Below, piece by piece: positions 49,336-58,618 of a stretch of 64,000 nt of DNA (the stretch's first letter is position 1; each line of letters starts with the position of its first letter). The translations under genes and the position numbers were made by a program. Source of the stretch: Desulfuromonadales bacterium (GTDB taxonomy: Bacteria; Desulfobacterota; Desulfuromonadia; Desulfuromonadales; Syntrophotaleaceae); the NCBI GenBank assembly GCA_030154185.1, contig JASKKK010000003.1, positions 23,352 to 87,351 of the forward strand, given 5' to 3'. The notes below the pieces were generated by a model. That model saw only the letters and a list, made by a program, of their open reading frames with translations. It had not been told where the DNA came from and made no database searches.

Positions 49336-49917
49336 ATGGCATCAACGCTTATGACGACCTCGGTCCATCTGTTGGAACAGTTCTGCCTTGCCGCTTCCCG
49401 AGCCGGAGCAAAAACCGTTCGCAGCATTTGCCCGGCAACAGCAGCCGACTATATCGTACGACATGCCGGCGGGGCCATCATGCTGCCCGACTTTCCTTCC
49501 GCCCGTCGTCTCGATCTGGCTGCCTTACTGCAAGCTCACGGGGGGAAAGTGCAAAGCGGCGACCTCCTGCGCACCTCCTGCCCTGCAGAAGCAGGCATCA
49601 CCGGCGCCAATTTCGCTCTGGCCGATACCGGCACGGTCGTCATCGAATCGACGGCTCAGGAGGTGCGCCTCGCCAGTACCCTTCCCGAACGGCACTTCGT
49701 TTTACTCCATCCGGCCAAAATCCTCCCTGACCACATGGCGGCGGTACCCCTGCTAAGGCAGCTGCACAGACGCCGGAGCCCCGACTTTATCGCCTTTATC
49801 ACCGGTCCGAGCCGCACTGCAGATATCGAGCGCGTTCTCACCATCGGCGCGCACGGTCCTCGAGAATTGCACATCCTGCTGCTCGAAGAGTTGTCCGACG
49901 ATTTCCTTGAATGTTGA
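49336..49917 (+). CDS. lutC: LUD-domain lactate utilization protein C
   Basis: AEAGITGANFALADTGTVVIESTAQEVRLASTLPERHFVLLHPAKILPD; TGPSRTADIERVLTIGAHGPRELHILLLE. Confidence 0.88.
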   Translation: MASTLMTTSVHLLEQFCLAASRAGAKTVRSICPATAADYIVRHAGGAIMLPDFPSARRLDLAALLQAHGGKVQSGDLLRTSCPAEAGITGANFALADTGTVVIESTAQEVRLASTLPERHFVLLHPAKILPDHMAAVPLLRQLHRRRSPDFIAFITGPSRTADIERVLTIGAHGPRELHILLLEELSDDFLEC

Positions 49918-49927
49918 AGGAGCTCAC

Positions 49928-52069
49928 ATGAGCCGCCGCACCCGCCGTTATCGCCAACGCATATATGAAGCCCTGGACGATATCCGCCGTCAAAACGCGC
50001 TGCACCGTTTCGGCGACGCTTATCTTGCGGCAAGAAACGAGGCCTTTTCCGGTCTGGATTTCGACGAGTTGAGGCGAGAGATCGCCGTCATGAAAGATAC
50101 GGTGCGCGAAGACTGGCAAACCCATGTAGACACATTCATCCGGCAGGCTGAAAAAAGCGGTGCCGCGATTTTCGTCGCCGAGGATGGTCAGGCCGCCAAC
50201 CAGTATATCACCCGGCTTGCGCAACGCCACGGTGCACGATTGGCGGTAAAGAGCAAAAGCATGGCCGGAGAGGAAATCGAACTCAACCCCGCATTGGAAG
50301 CGGTCGGCATGCGGGTGGTCGAAACCGATCTTGGCGAATGGATCGTGCAACTGGCCGGCCAGCGCCCCAGCCATATGGTCATGCCGGCCATCCACCTGTT
50401 CCGCGATCAAGTGGCCGAACTGTTCGGCAAGGTCACCGGCGCTGCAGAGTCCGACGACATCGCCCACCTGGTAGAAGTCGCCCGCCACACTCTGCGCAAG
50501 GAGTTTCTCGAGGCGGATATGGGGATCACCGGCGCCAACCTTGCGGTAGTCGAAGACGGCAGTCTGGCCCTGGTCACCAACGAAGGCAATGCCCGCCTGG
50601 TGGCTACGGTACCGCCGGTCCACGTGGTGCTGGTCGGTATCGACAAACTGGTCCCCACCCTGGAGGATGCCGCCCGCATATTGAAGGTGCTGCCGCGCAA
50701 CGCCACCGCTCAGGCTGCCAGTTCCTATGTCACCTGGATCCGTGGACCGGCCCCCGCTCCGAACCGACAACGCGAGTTACATATCGTATTGCTCGACAAT
50801 GGTCGCAGCAAGCTGGCGACATCCGAACAAAGCCGCGACGCGTGGCGTTGTCTTCGCTGTGGCGCCTGCGCCAACGTCTGTCCGGTTTACCAGGCGATAG
50901 GCGGACACGTTTTCGGTCATGTCTATGTCGGAGCCATCGGCGTCGTGCTGACCGCATTCCTGCATGGTCTGGAAGCCGCAGCCGAATTGATACAGGCCTG
51001 CATCGGCTGCCGGGCCTGTGTCGAAATCTGCCCGGCCGACATCGATCTCGAACATATTATTCTGCACCTGCGTCGCCGGCTCGCCGAAAAAGAGGGGACA
51101 GGCAAGGTCAAAGGGGTCGTCTTCAAACGCATTCTGCGCAACCGGCGTCTGTTTCACGGCATGCTGCGCAGTGCGGCACGCATGCAAAAACCGTTGACCG
51201 ACGCCACCGGCAGCATTCGTCATCTGCCCCTGTTTTTTTCTCCCCTTACCGAGTGGCGCACCTTGCCCGCCATTGCCGAACGCCCCCTGCGCGACCTGCT
51301 GGCCGAAGAGCCTTGCATCTTTGCCCCCCGTTTGCGCATCGCCCTGTTCGGTGGTTGCGCCGCCGAATTCGTCCTGCCGCAGATCGGCTTGGCCATGGCT
51401 CAAGTCTGTCGACACCTCAACATTGAGCTGGTCTATCCCGAGACTCAGAGCTGTTGCGGAATCCCGGCACTGTATGCCGGAGATGTGGAAACGGCCGCCG
51501 AATTGGCACGTCAGAACGTCAAAGCTCTTACCGAATCCGAAATCGATGCCGTCGTCACCGTCTGTCCCACCTGTACTTCCGCCCTCGTCCGGCACTTTCC
51601 CGAACTTCTTGCGGACGACCCCGTAATGGCAGAGCGCACCGCCGAACTGGCGGCCGTCACCCAAGATGCTGCGGCATTTTTAAGCAAACAACTGGACAAC
51701 CTGCCGCCACTCAACCATCCTGCCATTCCCCATACAGTCACCTACCACGATTCCTGTCACCTGCGGCGCGGCTCCGGCGTCTTCCTGGAACCCCGCAAGC
51801 TGCTGAAAGCAGCCGGCTGGTCCCTGAAGGAGATGAACCACCCCAACCGCTGCTGCGGTTTCGGCGGATCCTACTCCGTACTCGGCCAACCTGCGATCGC
51901 CAAAACCATTGCCTGCGACAAGCTTCAGGATATTATGGGCACCGGTGCTGAAACCGTAGCGGCCGATTGCCCCGGATGTCTCATGATGCTTCGCGGTTTG
52001 CTGAAAAAACGTCAACTTCCTACCGAGGTCGCCCACTCCGTCGAACTGCTCGCCGCCTGTCTGCCGTAG
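49928..52069 (+). CDS. Fused LutB-LutA type iron-sulfur oxidoreductase (LUD, 2x[4Fe-4S], CCG domains)
   Basis: LUD domain, CLRCGACANVCPVY, CIGCRACVEICPADID, SCCGIPALYAGD, RCCGFGGSYSV in one 714-aa ORF. Confidence 0.88.
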   Translation: MSRRTRRYRQRIYEALDDIRRQNALHRFGDAYLAARNEAFSGLDFDELRREIAVMKDTVREDWQTHVDTFIRQAEKSGAAIFVAEDGQAANQYITRLAQRHGARLAVKSKSMAGEEIELNPALEAVGMRVVETDLGEWIVQLAGQRPSHMVMPAIHLFRDQVAELFGKVTGAAESDDIAHLVEVARHTLRKEFLEADMGITGANLAVVEDGSLALVTNEGNARLVATVPPVHVVLVGIDKLVPTLEDAARILKVLPRNATAQAASSYVTWIRGPAPAPNRQRELHIVLLDNGRSKLATSEQSRDAWRCLRCGACANVCPVYQAIGGHVFGHVYVGAIGVVLTAFLHGLEAAAELIQACIGCRACVEICPADIDLEHIILHLRRRLAEKEGTGKVKGVVFKRILRNRRLFHGMLRSAARMQKPLTDATGSIRHLPLFFSPLTEWRTLPAIAERPLRDLLAEEPCIFAPRLRIALFGGCAAEFVLPQIGLAMAQVCRHLNIELVYPETQSCCGIPALYAGDVETAAELARQNVKALTESEIDAVVTVCPTCTSALVRHFPELLADDPVMAERTAELAAVTQDAAAFLSKQLDNLPPLNHPAIPHTVTYHDSCHLRRGSGVFLEPRKLLKAAGWSLKEMNHPNRCCGFGGSYSVLGQPAIAKTIACDKLQDIMGTGAETVAADCPGCLMMLRGLLKKRQLPTEVAHSVELLAACLP

Positions 52070-52247
52070 GCGGATGAAGTCCTTTGACACGGCGAAATCG
52101 CGCCTCGGGCCAACATAAAAAGTCACTCTCAATGCCTGCCCGTTTTCATATCCTCCGTTTCCGGTGCTTTGCAGAAGCCTTGTCCCATCCTCCCTCCCCG
52201 ATCACAGCACCATTTGATCTGCCATTGCGGATCTGAACAGTCCGTCG

Positions 52248-52269
52248 AAAAGGTGAAACACCTTTTTTT
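52248..52269 (+). terminator. Terminator hairpin downstream of lut genes
   Basis: AAAAGGTG-aaa-CACCTTTTTTT. Confidence 0.7.
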
Positions 52270-52372
52270 CCAGAGCCATCGCTGTTTTGCCCACAAATGG
52301 CATTTTCTCAATCATTAAGGCATGTTCCCTGCATACTTAGAAAAGGATAATAAAAAAATCAAGGGAACAATC

Positions 52373-52987
52373 ATGAAAATCAACGATTTACTTTCCTTTC
52401 CGCTCTTCTCCGAAGAACTTGGCATCGACCTGCCGCGCTGTTGCGACCATGAACTTTTCAAATGGCTGCTTGCTTCGGTGCTGTTCGGAGGTCCGGTATC
52501 CCGGGATATTGCCCGCAAGACATATAGGACCTTTCAGAAATACCTGCTTACCGATCCGGCAAGAATCATTGAAGCCGGCCGAAGCTTCCTGATGCATCCG
52601 GTCATGCAGGAAGGGGGCTATGTCCGCCATGATGGTGTGGCTGCCGCCGACATTCTCGAACTCTGCAATACTTTGCTGAACTATTATCAGGGCAGCTTGA
52701 ATCAACTGCACGAAGCCGCGGCGAATAGCGAAGATCTGGAAAATCGGATTACCGCCATGCGAGGCATGGATCCCCTGAGTGCAAACATTTTCCTGCGCGA
52801 ACTGCGGCCGGTGTGGGCCAAAGCTGATCCCGATCCTTTGCCCGTGGTCTCGGAAATGGCCAAGAAATACAAGCTCGACCTGACGGGAATGCACCCCAAG
52901 GACCCCGCTTTCACAAGGGTCGAATCGGCACTGATACGCCTGAAGCGCACCCGCAGCAAGCGCAGCAGGCCTTTCGCTTCCGCCTGA
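52373..52987 (+). CDS. Hypothetical protein with HhH-GPD-like helical fold
   Basis: LFKWLLASVLFGGPVSRDIARKTYRTFQKYLLTDPARI...YVRHDGVAAADILEL; catalytic residues not identified. Confidence 0.5.
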   Translation: MKINDLLSFPLFSEELGIDLPRCCDHELFKWLLASVLFGGPVSRDIARKTYRTFQKYLLTDPARIIEAGRSFLMHPVMQEGGYVRHDGVAAADILELCNTLLNYYQGSLNQLHEAAANSEDLENRITAMRGMDPLSANIFLRELRPVWAKADPDPLPVVSEMAKKYKLDLTGMHPKDPAFTRVESALIRLKRTRSKRSRPFASA

Positions 52988-53199
52988 GGTTTACCCGCCG
53001 CCATAAGGGATCGTAAGGGCGTCGGAATCAATCCACCCGGGCTTCGCTCGCCGACGGACGAGCCCACGCCGCCTTATACGGCCATCATCTCTCTATCGCC
53101 AATCCCCGTTGCCAGCATTGCGATTTCCATGCGAAACGATTATGATCAGGAAGGATTCCTGACCGTTAGACAGCTTTTCAGAACAGGGATTTTCAACTA

Positions 53200-53251
53200 G
53201 TTTCCCATATGAAAACTGCGCCGGCCTCCATCCCGCGTCTCCGGATGACAC
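53200..53251. repeat. Dispersed intergenic repeat copy B
   Basis: gtttcccatatgaaaactgcgccggcctccatcccgcgtctccggatgacac, similar to 40088..40140. Confidence 0.7.
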
Positions 53252-53309
53252 CAGCTGCCGCCCCGCGTTTTGCCTCTTCCGTCCCGACATTTTCATATGC
53301 GAGGAGTCT

Positions 53310-54368
53310 ATGTCCAATCGACCGTCGAGCGTGTCCCAAGTCCTGATCACCCTTGCTGCGCTGATCATTGTCGCTGCCGGACTGAACGCCGGCAAAGTGA
53401 TTCTCGTCCCTTTTCTGCTCGCCGCTTTCATCGCTGTTTTAAGCGCCTCCCCCATGTTCTGGCTTCAGCGGCGCGGCCTGCCGATCTGGCTGGCCCTGAT
53501 TATCGTCATTCTTGCGGTGTTCCTTGCCGGACTGCTGCTCGCCGGCCTTGTCGGCACTTCGGTCGGCACTTTCTCTGAAAATCTTCCGTCTTACGAGGCC
53601 AGGCTTCGCCAGCAAGCCGACGCCCTTGTGACATGGCTGGCTACAAAAAACATCCATATTTCAGGTCCGGCCCTTGCGGAGGTCTTTGACCCCGGGGCCG
53701 CCATGAAACTGGTGGCAACCCTGTTCAATGCCCTTACCAACGTCCTCGCCAACGGATTTCTGGTGTTGATGACAGTTATTTTCATGCTGTTGGAAGCTTC
53801 CGGCATGCCTGATAAACTGCGCGCCATCCTCGGACCGACGATCAGCCTGTCCGGTGTCGACCATTTCGTACACAATGTTCAACATTACATGGCCATCAAG
53901 ACCGTCATCAGCCTGTTTACCGGTACACTTGTAACGCTGTTGCTGGTCGTCCTTGGGGTCGACTTCCCCTTGCTTTGGGGTCTGCTGGCCTTTTTGTTGA
54001 ACTATGTCCCGAACATCGGGTCGATCATCGCCGCCGGGCCTGCGGTTCTCCTCACCATCGTCCAGTTGGGGCTGTTGAGAGCGTTGATAGTCGGCATCGG
54101 ATACCTCGTCATCAATCTAGTCATGGGGGGAGCCGTGGAACCTCGCTTCATGGGAAAGGGCCTGGGACTTTCACCGTTAGTGGTGTTGCTCTCCCTGCTT
54201 TTCTGGGGTTGGCTGCTGGGCCCGGTCGGCATGTTGTTGTCCGTCCCCCTGACCATGACAGCCAAAATCGCCCTGGACTCCCGGGAAGATACACGCTGGG
54301 TCGCTGTCCTTCTTGGACCTGCATCGGTTCCGGCCACGGCCGCCCCCACGGAAAACAATGCCGACTGA
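53310..54368 (+). CDS. AI-2E transporter family (PerM-like) protein
   Basis: Multi-TM; LLWGLLAFLLNYVPNIGSIIAAGPAVLLTIVQLG; VEPRFMGKGLGLSPLVVLLSLLFWGWLLGPVGMLLSVPL. Confidence 0.92.
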   Translation: MSNRPSSVSQVLITLAALIIVAAGLNAGKVILVPFLLAAFIAVLSASPMFWLQRRGLPIWLALIIVILAVFLAGLLLAGLVGTSVGTFSENLPSYEARLRQQADALVTWLATKNIHISGPALAEVFDPGAAMKLVATLFNALTNVLANGFLVLMTVIFMLLEASGMPDKLRAILGPTISLSGVDHFVHNVQHYMAIKTVISLFTGTLVTLLLVVLGVDFPLLWGLLAFLLNYVPNIGSIIAAGPAVLLTIVQLGLLRALIVGIGYLVINLVMGGAVEPRFMGKGLGLSPLVVLLSLLFWGWLLGPVGMLLSVPLTMTAKIALDSREDTRWVAVLLGPASVPATAAPTENNAD

Positions 54369-54610
54369 TTGTTGCTGCATTTCCTTTTTTTCGCTGACAG
54401 AGAGACGCGATATCTGAATGAAAGAAGGACGGGGCATATTTATTACTGAAAAAGTCATTTACGTTTGCTATATGTATTGATGATCGAACGAATCCAGGTC
54501 GAGGTCGGTGCCGAATTCATCAGACCGGGCTCCATGGTATGCGATTTCGCCCCGACAGCATATAAGTCAGCTCTACGGTTGTTTTTCACTCAAGAAGGAG
54601 GGATCGGTCG

Positions 54611-55945
54611 ATGGATGTGGTTATCCTGAGTCGATTGCAGTTTGCCATCACCACTCTGTTTCATTTCATGTTTGTTCCCTTGACCCTGGGTTTGTCTATC
54701 CTGGTAGCCTGGATGGAAACCCGCTACGTGCGCACCGGCGATGAGTTGTATCTGCGCATGACCCGCTTCTGGGGCAAGCTGTTCCTGGTCAATTTCGCCC
54801 TGGGCATCGTAACCGGCATTACCCTGGAGTTTCAATTCGGCATGAACTGGGCGGAATACTCGCGCTATGTCGGCGATATTTTCGGAGCTCCCCTGGCCAT
54901 CGAAGCCACCGCGGCATTCTTTCTCGAATCGGTCTTTATCGGGTTGTGGATTTTCGGCTGGGGCAAAGTTTCAAAAAAAGTCCATTGCTTCGCCATGTGG
55001 ATGGTGGTGCTGGGCTCCAATATGTCGGCTCTGTGGATTCTGCTGGCCAACGGATGGATGCAGAACCCTGTCGGCTACGTTTTGCGTAACAACCGTGCCG
55101 AAATGGTCGATTTCGCCGCTCTGCTGACCAACCCCTACGGGCTGATCAAGTTTTTTCATACGATTATTTCCTCGCACCTGCTTGCGGCCTTCTTTGTCAT
55201 GGGCGTCTCGGCCTGGCACCTGCTGCGAAAATCCCAGCCGGAATTTTTTCGCCGCTCTTTCCGCATGGCCGCTCCTTTTGCTCTGGTCGCCGCCTGCCTG
55301 GTCATGTTCAGCGGCGACATGCAGGCCAGCGTGGTGGCACGCTATCAGCCGACCAAATTTGCGGCGCTGGAATCGACCTGGGAAACCCAACGCGGCGCCC
55401 CGATGAATCTCATTGTCTGGCCCGATGCCGCCAATGAGCGTAATGCCGTGCAAGCCTTGCCGATCCCTAAAATGCTGAGCTATCTGGCGCACAAAAACCT
55501 GAATTCGGAAGTCAAAGGCCTCAAGGAATTCCCTGTGGATGAACGCCCTCCGGTCCTGCCGGTTTTTCTCAGTTTTCGTGCCATGGTCGGCATGGGAATC
55601 TTTTTCGTGTTGGCCGGCATTGCTGCCGTGATCTTTAGCCGCCGGGGACTAATCGATCGTCAGCGCTGGTTTCTGCGTTTGATGTTCTTCGCCATCCCTC
55701 TGCCTTATCTGGCCAACCAGCTTGGATGGATTGCCGCGGAGGTCGGCCGTCAGCCATGGATTGTCTACGGCCTCATGAAGACCAGCGCCGGCATCTCCTC
55801 CAATCTGGCAGCGGGGCAGGTGATCGGCTCCCTCGTCGGTTTCACTCTGCTTTATGGAGGCCTGGGAGTGCTCGACTTTTATCTGCTCACCAAAATTGCG
55901 GCCAAAGGTCCCGAAAAGAGCGGGATTGAGAAACAGGAGGCTTGA
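54611..55945 (+). CDS. cydA: Cytochrome bd oxidase subunit I
   Basis: SRLQFAITTLFHFMFVPLTLGLS; GMNWAEYSRYVGDIFGAPLAIEA; WIAAEVGRQPWIVYGLM. Confidence 0.95.
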   Translation: MDVVILSRLQFAITTLFHFMFVPLTLGLSILVAWMETRYVRTGDELYLRMTRFWGKLFLVNFALGIVTGITLEFQFGMNWAEYSRYVGDIFGAPLAIEATAAFFLESVFIGLWIFGWGKVSKKVHCFAMWMVVLGSNMSALWILLANGWMQNPVGYVLRNNRAEMVDFAALLTNPYGLIKFFHTIISSHLLAAFFVMGVSAWHLLRKSQPEFFRRSFRMAAPFALVAACLVMFSGDMQASVVARYQPTKFAALESTWETQRGAPMNLIVWPDAANERNAVQALPIPKMLSYLAHKNLNSEVKGLKEFPVDERPPVLPVFLSFRAMVGMGIFFVLAGIAAVIFSRRGLIDRQRWFLRLMFFAIPLPYLANQLGWIAAEVGRQPWIVYGLMKTSAGISSNLAAGQVIGSLVGFTLLYGGLGVLDFYLLTKIAAKGPEKSGIEKQEA

Positions 55946-55947
55946 AA

Positions 55948-56976
55948 ATGACGCTTCAGGTGATGTGGTTTGCTCTGTGGGGGCTTTTGTGGGCCCTGTA
56001 TTTCATGCTTGACGGCTTTACCCTCGGCGCCGGCATGTTGCACAACTACATAGCTCGCGACGAATCCCAACGCCAGCAGGTGATTCGAACCTTCGGACCG
56101 GTCTGGGACGGCAACGAAGTCTGGTTGATCACGGCCGGCGGAGCCACTTTCGCCGCTTTTCCCACCACCTATGCCCTGATGTTCAGCTATCTCTATGCGC
56201 CCTTGCTGGTTTTGTTGTTCGGACTTATCGTGCGCGGGGTCTCGTTTGAGTTCCGCGGACTGAACCCCGGATTGGCCTGGAAACGCTGCTGGGATCGGGC
56301 CATACTCTTTTCCAGCCTGGTTATCACCCTGCTGTTCGGGGTGGCTTTCGGCAATATTTTCCAGGGGCTTCCCATGGATGCCTCCGGCTATCACGGATCG
56401 CTGCTGGCCCTCCTAAATCCCTACGGGCTTTTGACCGGGCTTTTTTTCATCATGCTGTTTCTTCAACACGGCGCCCTGTACCTGGCGGTCAAAACCCGCG
56501 GAGCGTTGCAGGAAAGAGCCCGCCGCACGACGCGCACCCTCTGGCCTTTTATGCTTGCGGTCGCAGTCGCCTTTTTGGCTTTTACCGCACCGGCCACCGC
56601 ACTGTACGATAATTTCAAATCGGTGCCTTCGCTGTGGGTAGTGCCGCTGATGGCCGCGCTGGAATTGATAGCGGTACGCCTGCTGGCCGGGCAGGGCAAA
56701 TGGTTGCGGGCCTTTGCCGCATCTTGCGCAGCCATTGTGCTGGTCGTGGCGACCGGCATTGTCGGCCTTTTCCCGGACCTTATACCCTCCAGCCTCGATC
56801 CGGCATACAGCCTGAGCCTGTCCAACTCTTCCTCAAGCCCTTATACGCTTGGGATCATGACGGTGGTGGTGGCGATTTTCGTGCCTATTGTCATTGCCTA
56901 CAAAATCTGGATTTACCGCGTGTTTCGCGGCCCGGTAAGCGATGCTGCCGAGGAAGGAATCGGCGGAAATTACTGA
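55948..56976 (+). CDS. cydB: Cytochrome bd oxidase subunit II
   Basis: MLDGFTLGAGMLHNYIARDESQRQQVIRTFGPVWDGNEVWLITAGGATFAAFPTTYA. Confidence 0.95.
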   Translation: MTLQVMWFALWGLLWALYFMLDGFTLGAGMLHNYIARDESQRQQVIRTFGPVWDGNEVWLITAGGATFAAFPTTYALMFSYLYAPLLVLLFGLIVRGVSFEFRGLNPGLAWKRCWDRAILFSSLVITLLFGVAFGNIFQGLPMDASGYHGSLLALLNPYGLLTGLFFIMLFLQHGALYLAVKTRGALQERARRTTRTLWPFMLAVAVAFLAFTAPATALYDNFKSVPSLWVVPLMAALELIAVRLLAGQGKWLRAFAASCAAIVLVVATGIVGLFPDLIPSSLDPAYSLSLSNSSSSPYTLGIMTVVVAIFVPIVIAYKIWIYRVFRGPVSDAAEEGIGGNY

Positions 56977-57007
56977 GTTTTTTCCTTCCGCAATTTTTTT
57001 TGCAACC

Positions 57008-57040
57008 ACGGGTACGGCATTGGCCGTACCCGTATTTTTT
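57008..57040 (+). terminator. Rho-independent terminator after cydB
   Basis: ACGGGTACGGcattggCCGTACCCGTATTTTTT. Confidence 0.9.
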
Positions 57041-57053
57041 ATTTGATCGCTAA

Positions 57054-57073
57054 AATACATTCGTGTATGTTTG
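57054..57073. promoter_or_regulatory. Candidate AcrR/TetR-type operator
   Basis: AATACATTCGTGTATGTTTG resembles the E. coli AcrR operator core CATACATTTGTGAATGTATG (16/20 by eye); just upstream of the RND operon. Confidence 0.6.
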
Positions 57074-57106
57074 TTTTTCTCTCAATGTATTCCTAACGAG
57101 GCCACC

Positions 57107-58618
57107 ATGACAGTTGAAAAAATCGAAGAGAAAGATAAGCATTGGCGAAACGGAGGACTCTGCCTGACAGGTTTTATTACCGGAATGCTGGGGCTGTTTC
57201 TGCTTACCGGTTGCATGGCCGTGGGTCCCGACTACACCCCACCCGAAAGCAAAACGCCCGACGGCTGGAGCTCGGGGCAGGATCCCGCCCTGGTTCCCGA
57301 TCAATCTGTCACGGTTGCCTGGTGGGCGACCTTCGGGGATCCGCTGCTCGATCAATATATCGAACGGGCCGGCCGGAACAATCTGGATATACGCCAGGCA
57401 GTGGCGCGAATTCGGGAAGCGCGAGCCAACCTCGGCGCCGCGCGTGGCTCCTGGTGGCCGGAAGCGAATGCGGAAGGGAGTGCCGTACGGCAACGCAGCA
57501 GCGAAAACGGCCTGTACTCGACCGGCGGCAAAACCGAGACCCTTTATACTGCGGGAATTGATGCCGGTTGGGAAATCGACCTGTTCGGTCGCATCCGACG
57601 GTCCGTGGAAGCGGCCCAAGCTGATTATCAGGCTAGCGAAGAAGATCGTCGCGACGTCCTGATCAGCGTTTTTGCGGAAGTGGCACGCACCTATCTCGAT
57701 ATTCGTACCTATCAAGCGCGCCTGGCGGCGACGCAAGGCAATATCGAATCTCAGCGGCAGGTTTTGAAACTGACGCGGTCGCGTTTCAAAAACGGACTGG
57801 CCACCGGTCTCGACGTGGCCCAGGCCGAACAGGTACTGGCTGCGTCCCAGGCGGAGGTTCCGCCGCTGCGGGTCGGCCTGACCCGCTCGGTCAACACTCT
57901 GGCGGTATTGCTGGGTCAGGCGCCCGGCAGTCTCACCGAACAATTGGAGGAACCGGCCCCGATCCCGGTCCCGCCTTCCAGGGTGGCCGTCGGGGTTCCC
58001 GCCGACCTGCTGCGTCAGCGGCCCGACATCCGTCGCGCCGAACGTCAGCTCGCTGCCCAGACCGCACGGATCGGTGTGGCCACTGCCGATCTGTATCCGA
58101 GCCTCTCCCTGAGCGGAACCTTCGCCTTTGAGGCCATAGATGCCGGAGATCTTCTGCAGGGCAGCAGCCGGGCTTTCGGTTTTGGACCGACCCTGCGCTG
58201 GTTGCTTTTCGATGGCAGCCGGGTTCGAGCTCGGATCGCCGCGCAGGACGCGAGAACCGAACAAGCGCTTTTATCCTATGAACAAAGCGTGCTTGATGCT
58301 TTAAACGAGGTGGAAAACGCTTTGAGCCAGTATCTGAATCAGCGCAACCGCTTGACCGCTCTGGAACGCTCGGTACAGGCAGCGCAACGCTCCTTGAAGC
58401 TTGCGACGCGCCTTTATCGCGACGGCCTGGTCGATTTTCAGAATGTTCTCGATGCCCAGCGTTCCCTGTTCGACAACGAGAACCAGCTGGCCGCCGCGCG
58501 CGGCAACACTTCCATCTACCTGGTGCAGCTGTATAAAGCTCTGGGCGGTGGCTGGAACCCGGCGGATAATCTACCAACCGGCCAAACTACGGAAAACACC
58601 ACCGAGGAGAATAAATAA
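57107..58618 (+). CDS. RND efflux outer membrane factor lipoprotein (NodT/OprM family)
   Basis: Lipobox LLTGCMAVGPDYTPP; paired repeats typical of TolC/OprM family. Confidence 0.93.
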   Translation: MTVEKIEEKDKHWRNGGLCLTGFITGMLGLFLLTGCMAVGPDYTPPESKTPDGWSSGQDPALVPDQSVTVAWWATFGDPLLDQYIERAGRNNLDIRQAVARIREARANLGAARGSWWPEANAEGSAVRQRSSENGLYSTGGKTETLYTAGIDAGWEIDLFGRIRRSVEAAQADYQASEEDRRDVLISVFAEVARTYLDIRTYQARLAATQGNIESQRQVLKLTRSRFKNGLATGLDVAQAEQVLAASQAEVPPLRVGLTRSVNTLAVLLGQAPGSLTEQLEEPAPIPVPPSRVAVGVPADLLRQRPDIRRAERQLAAQTARIGVATADLYPSLSLSGTFAFEAIDAGDLLQGSSRAFGFGPTLRWLLFDGSRVRARIAAQDARTEQALLSYEQSVLDALNEVENALSQYLNQRNRLTALERSVQAAQRSLKLATRLYRDGLVDFQNVLDAQRSLFDNENQLAAARGNTSIYLVQLYKALGGGWNPADNLPTGQTTENTTEENK

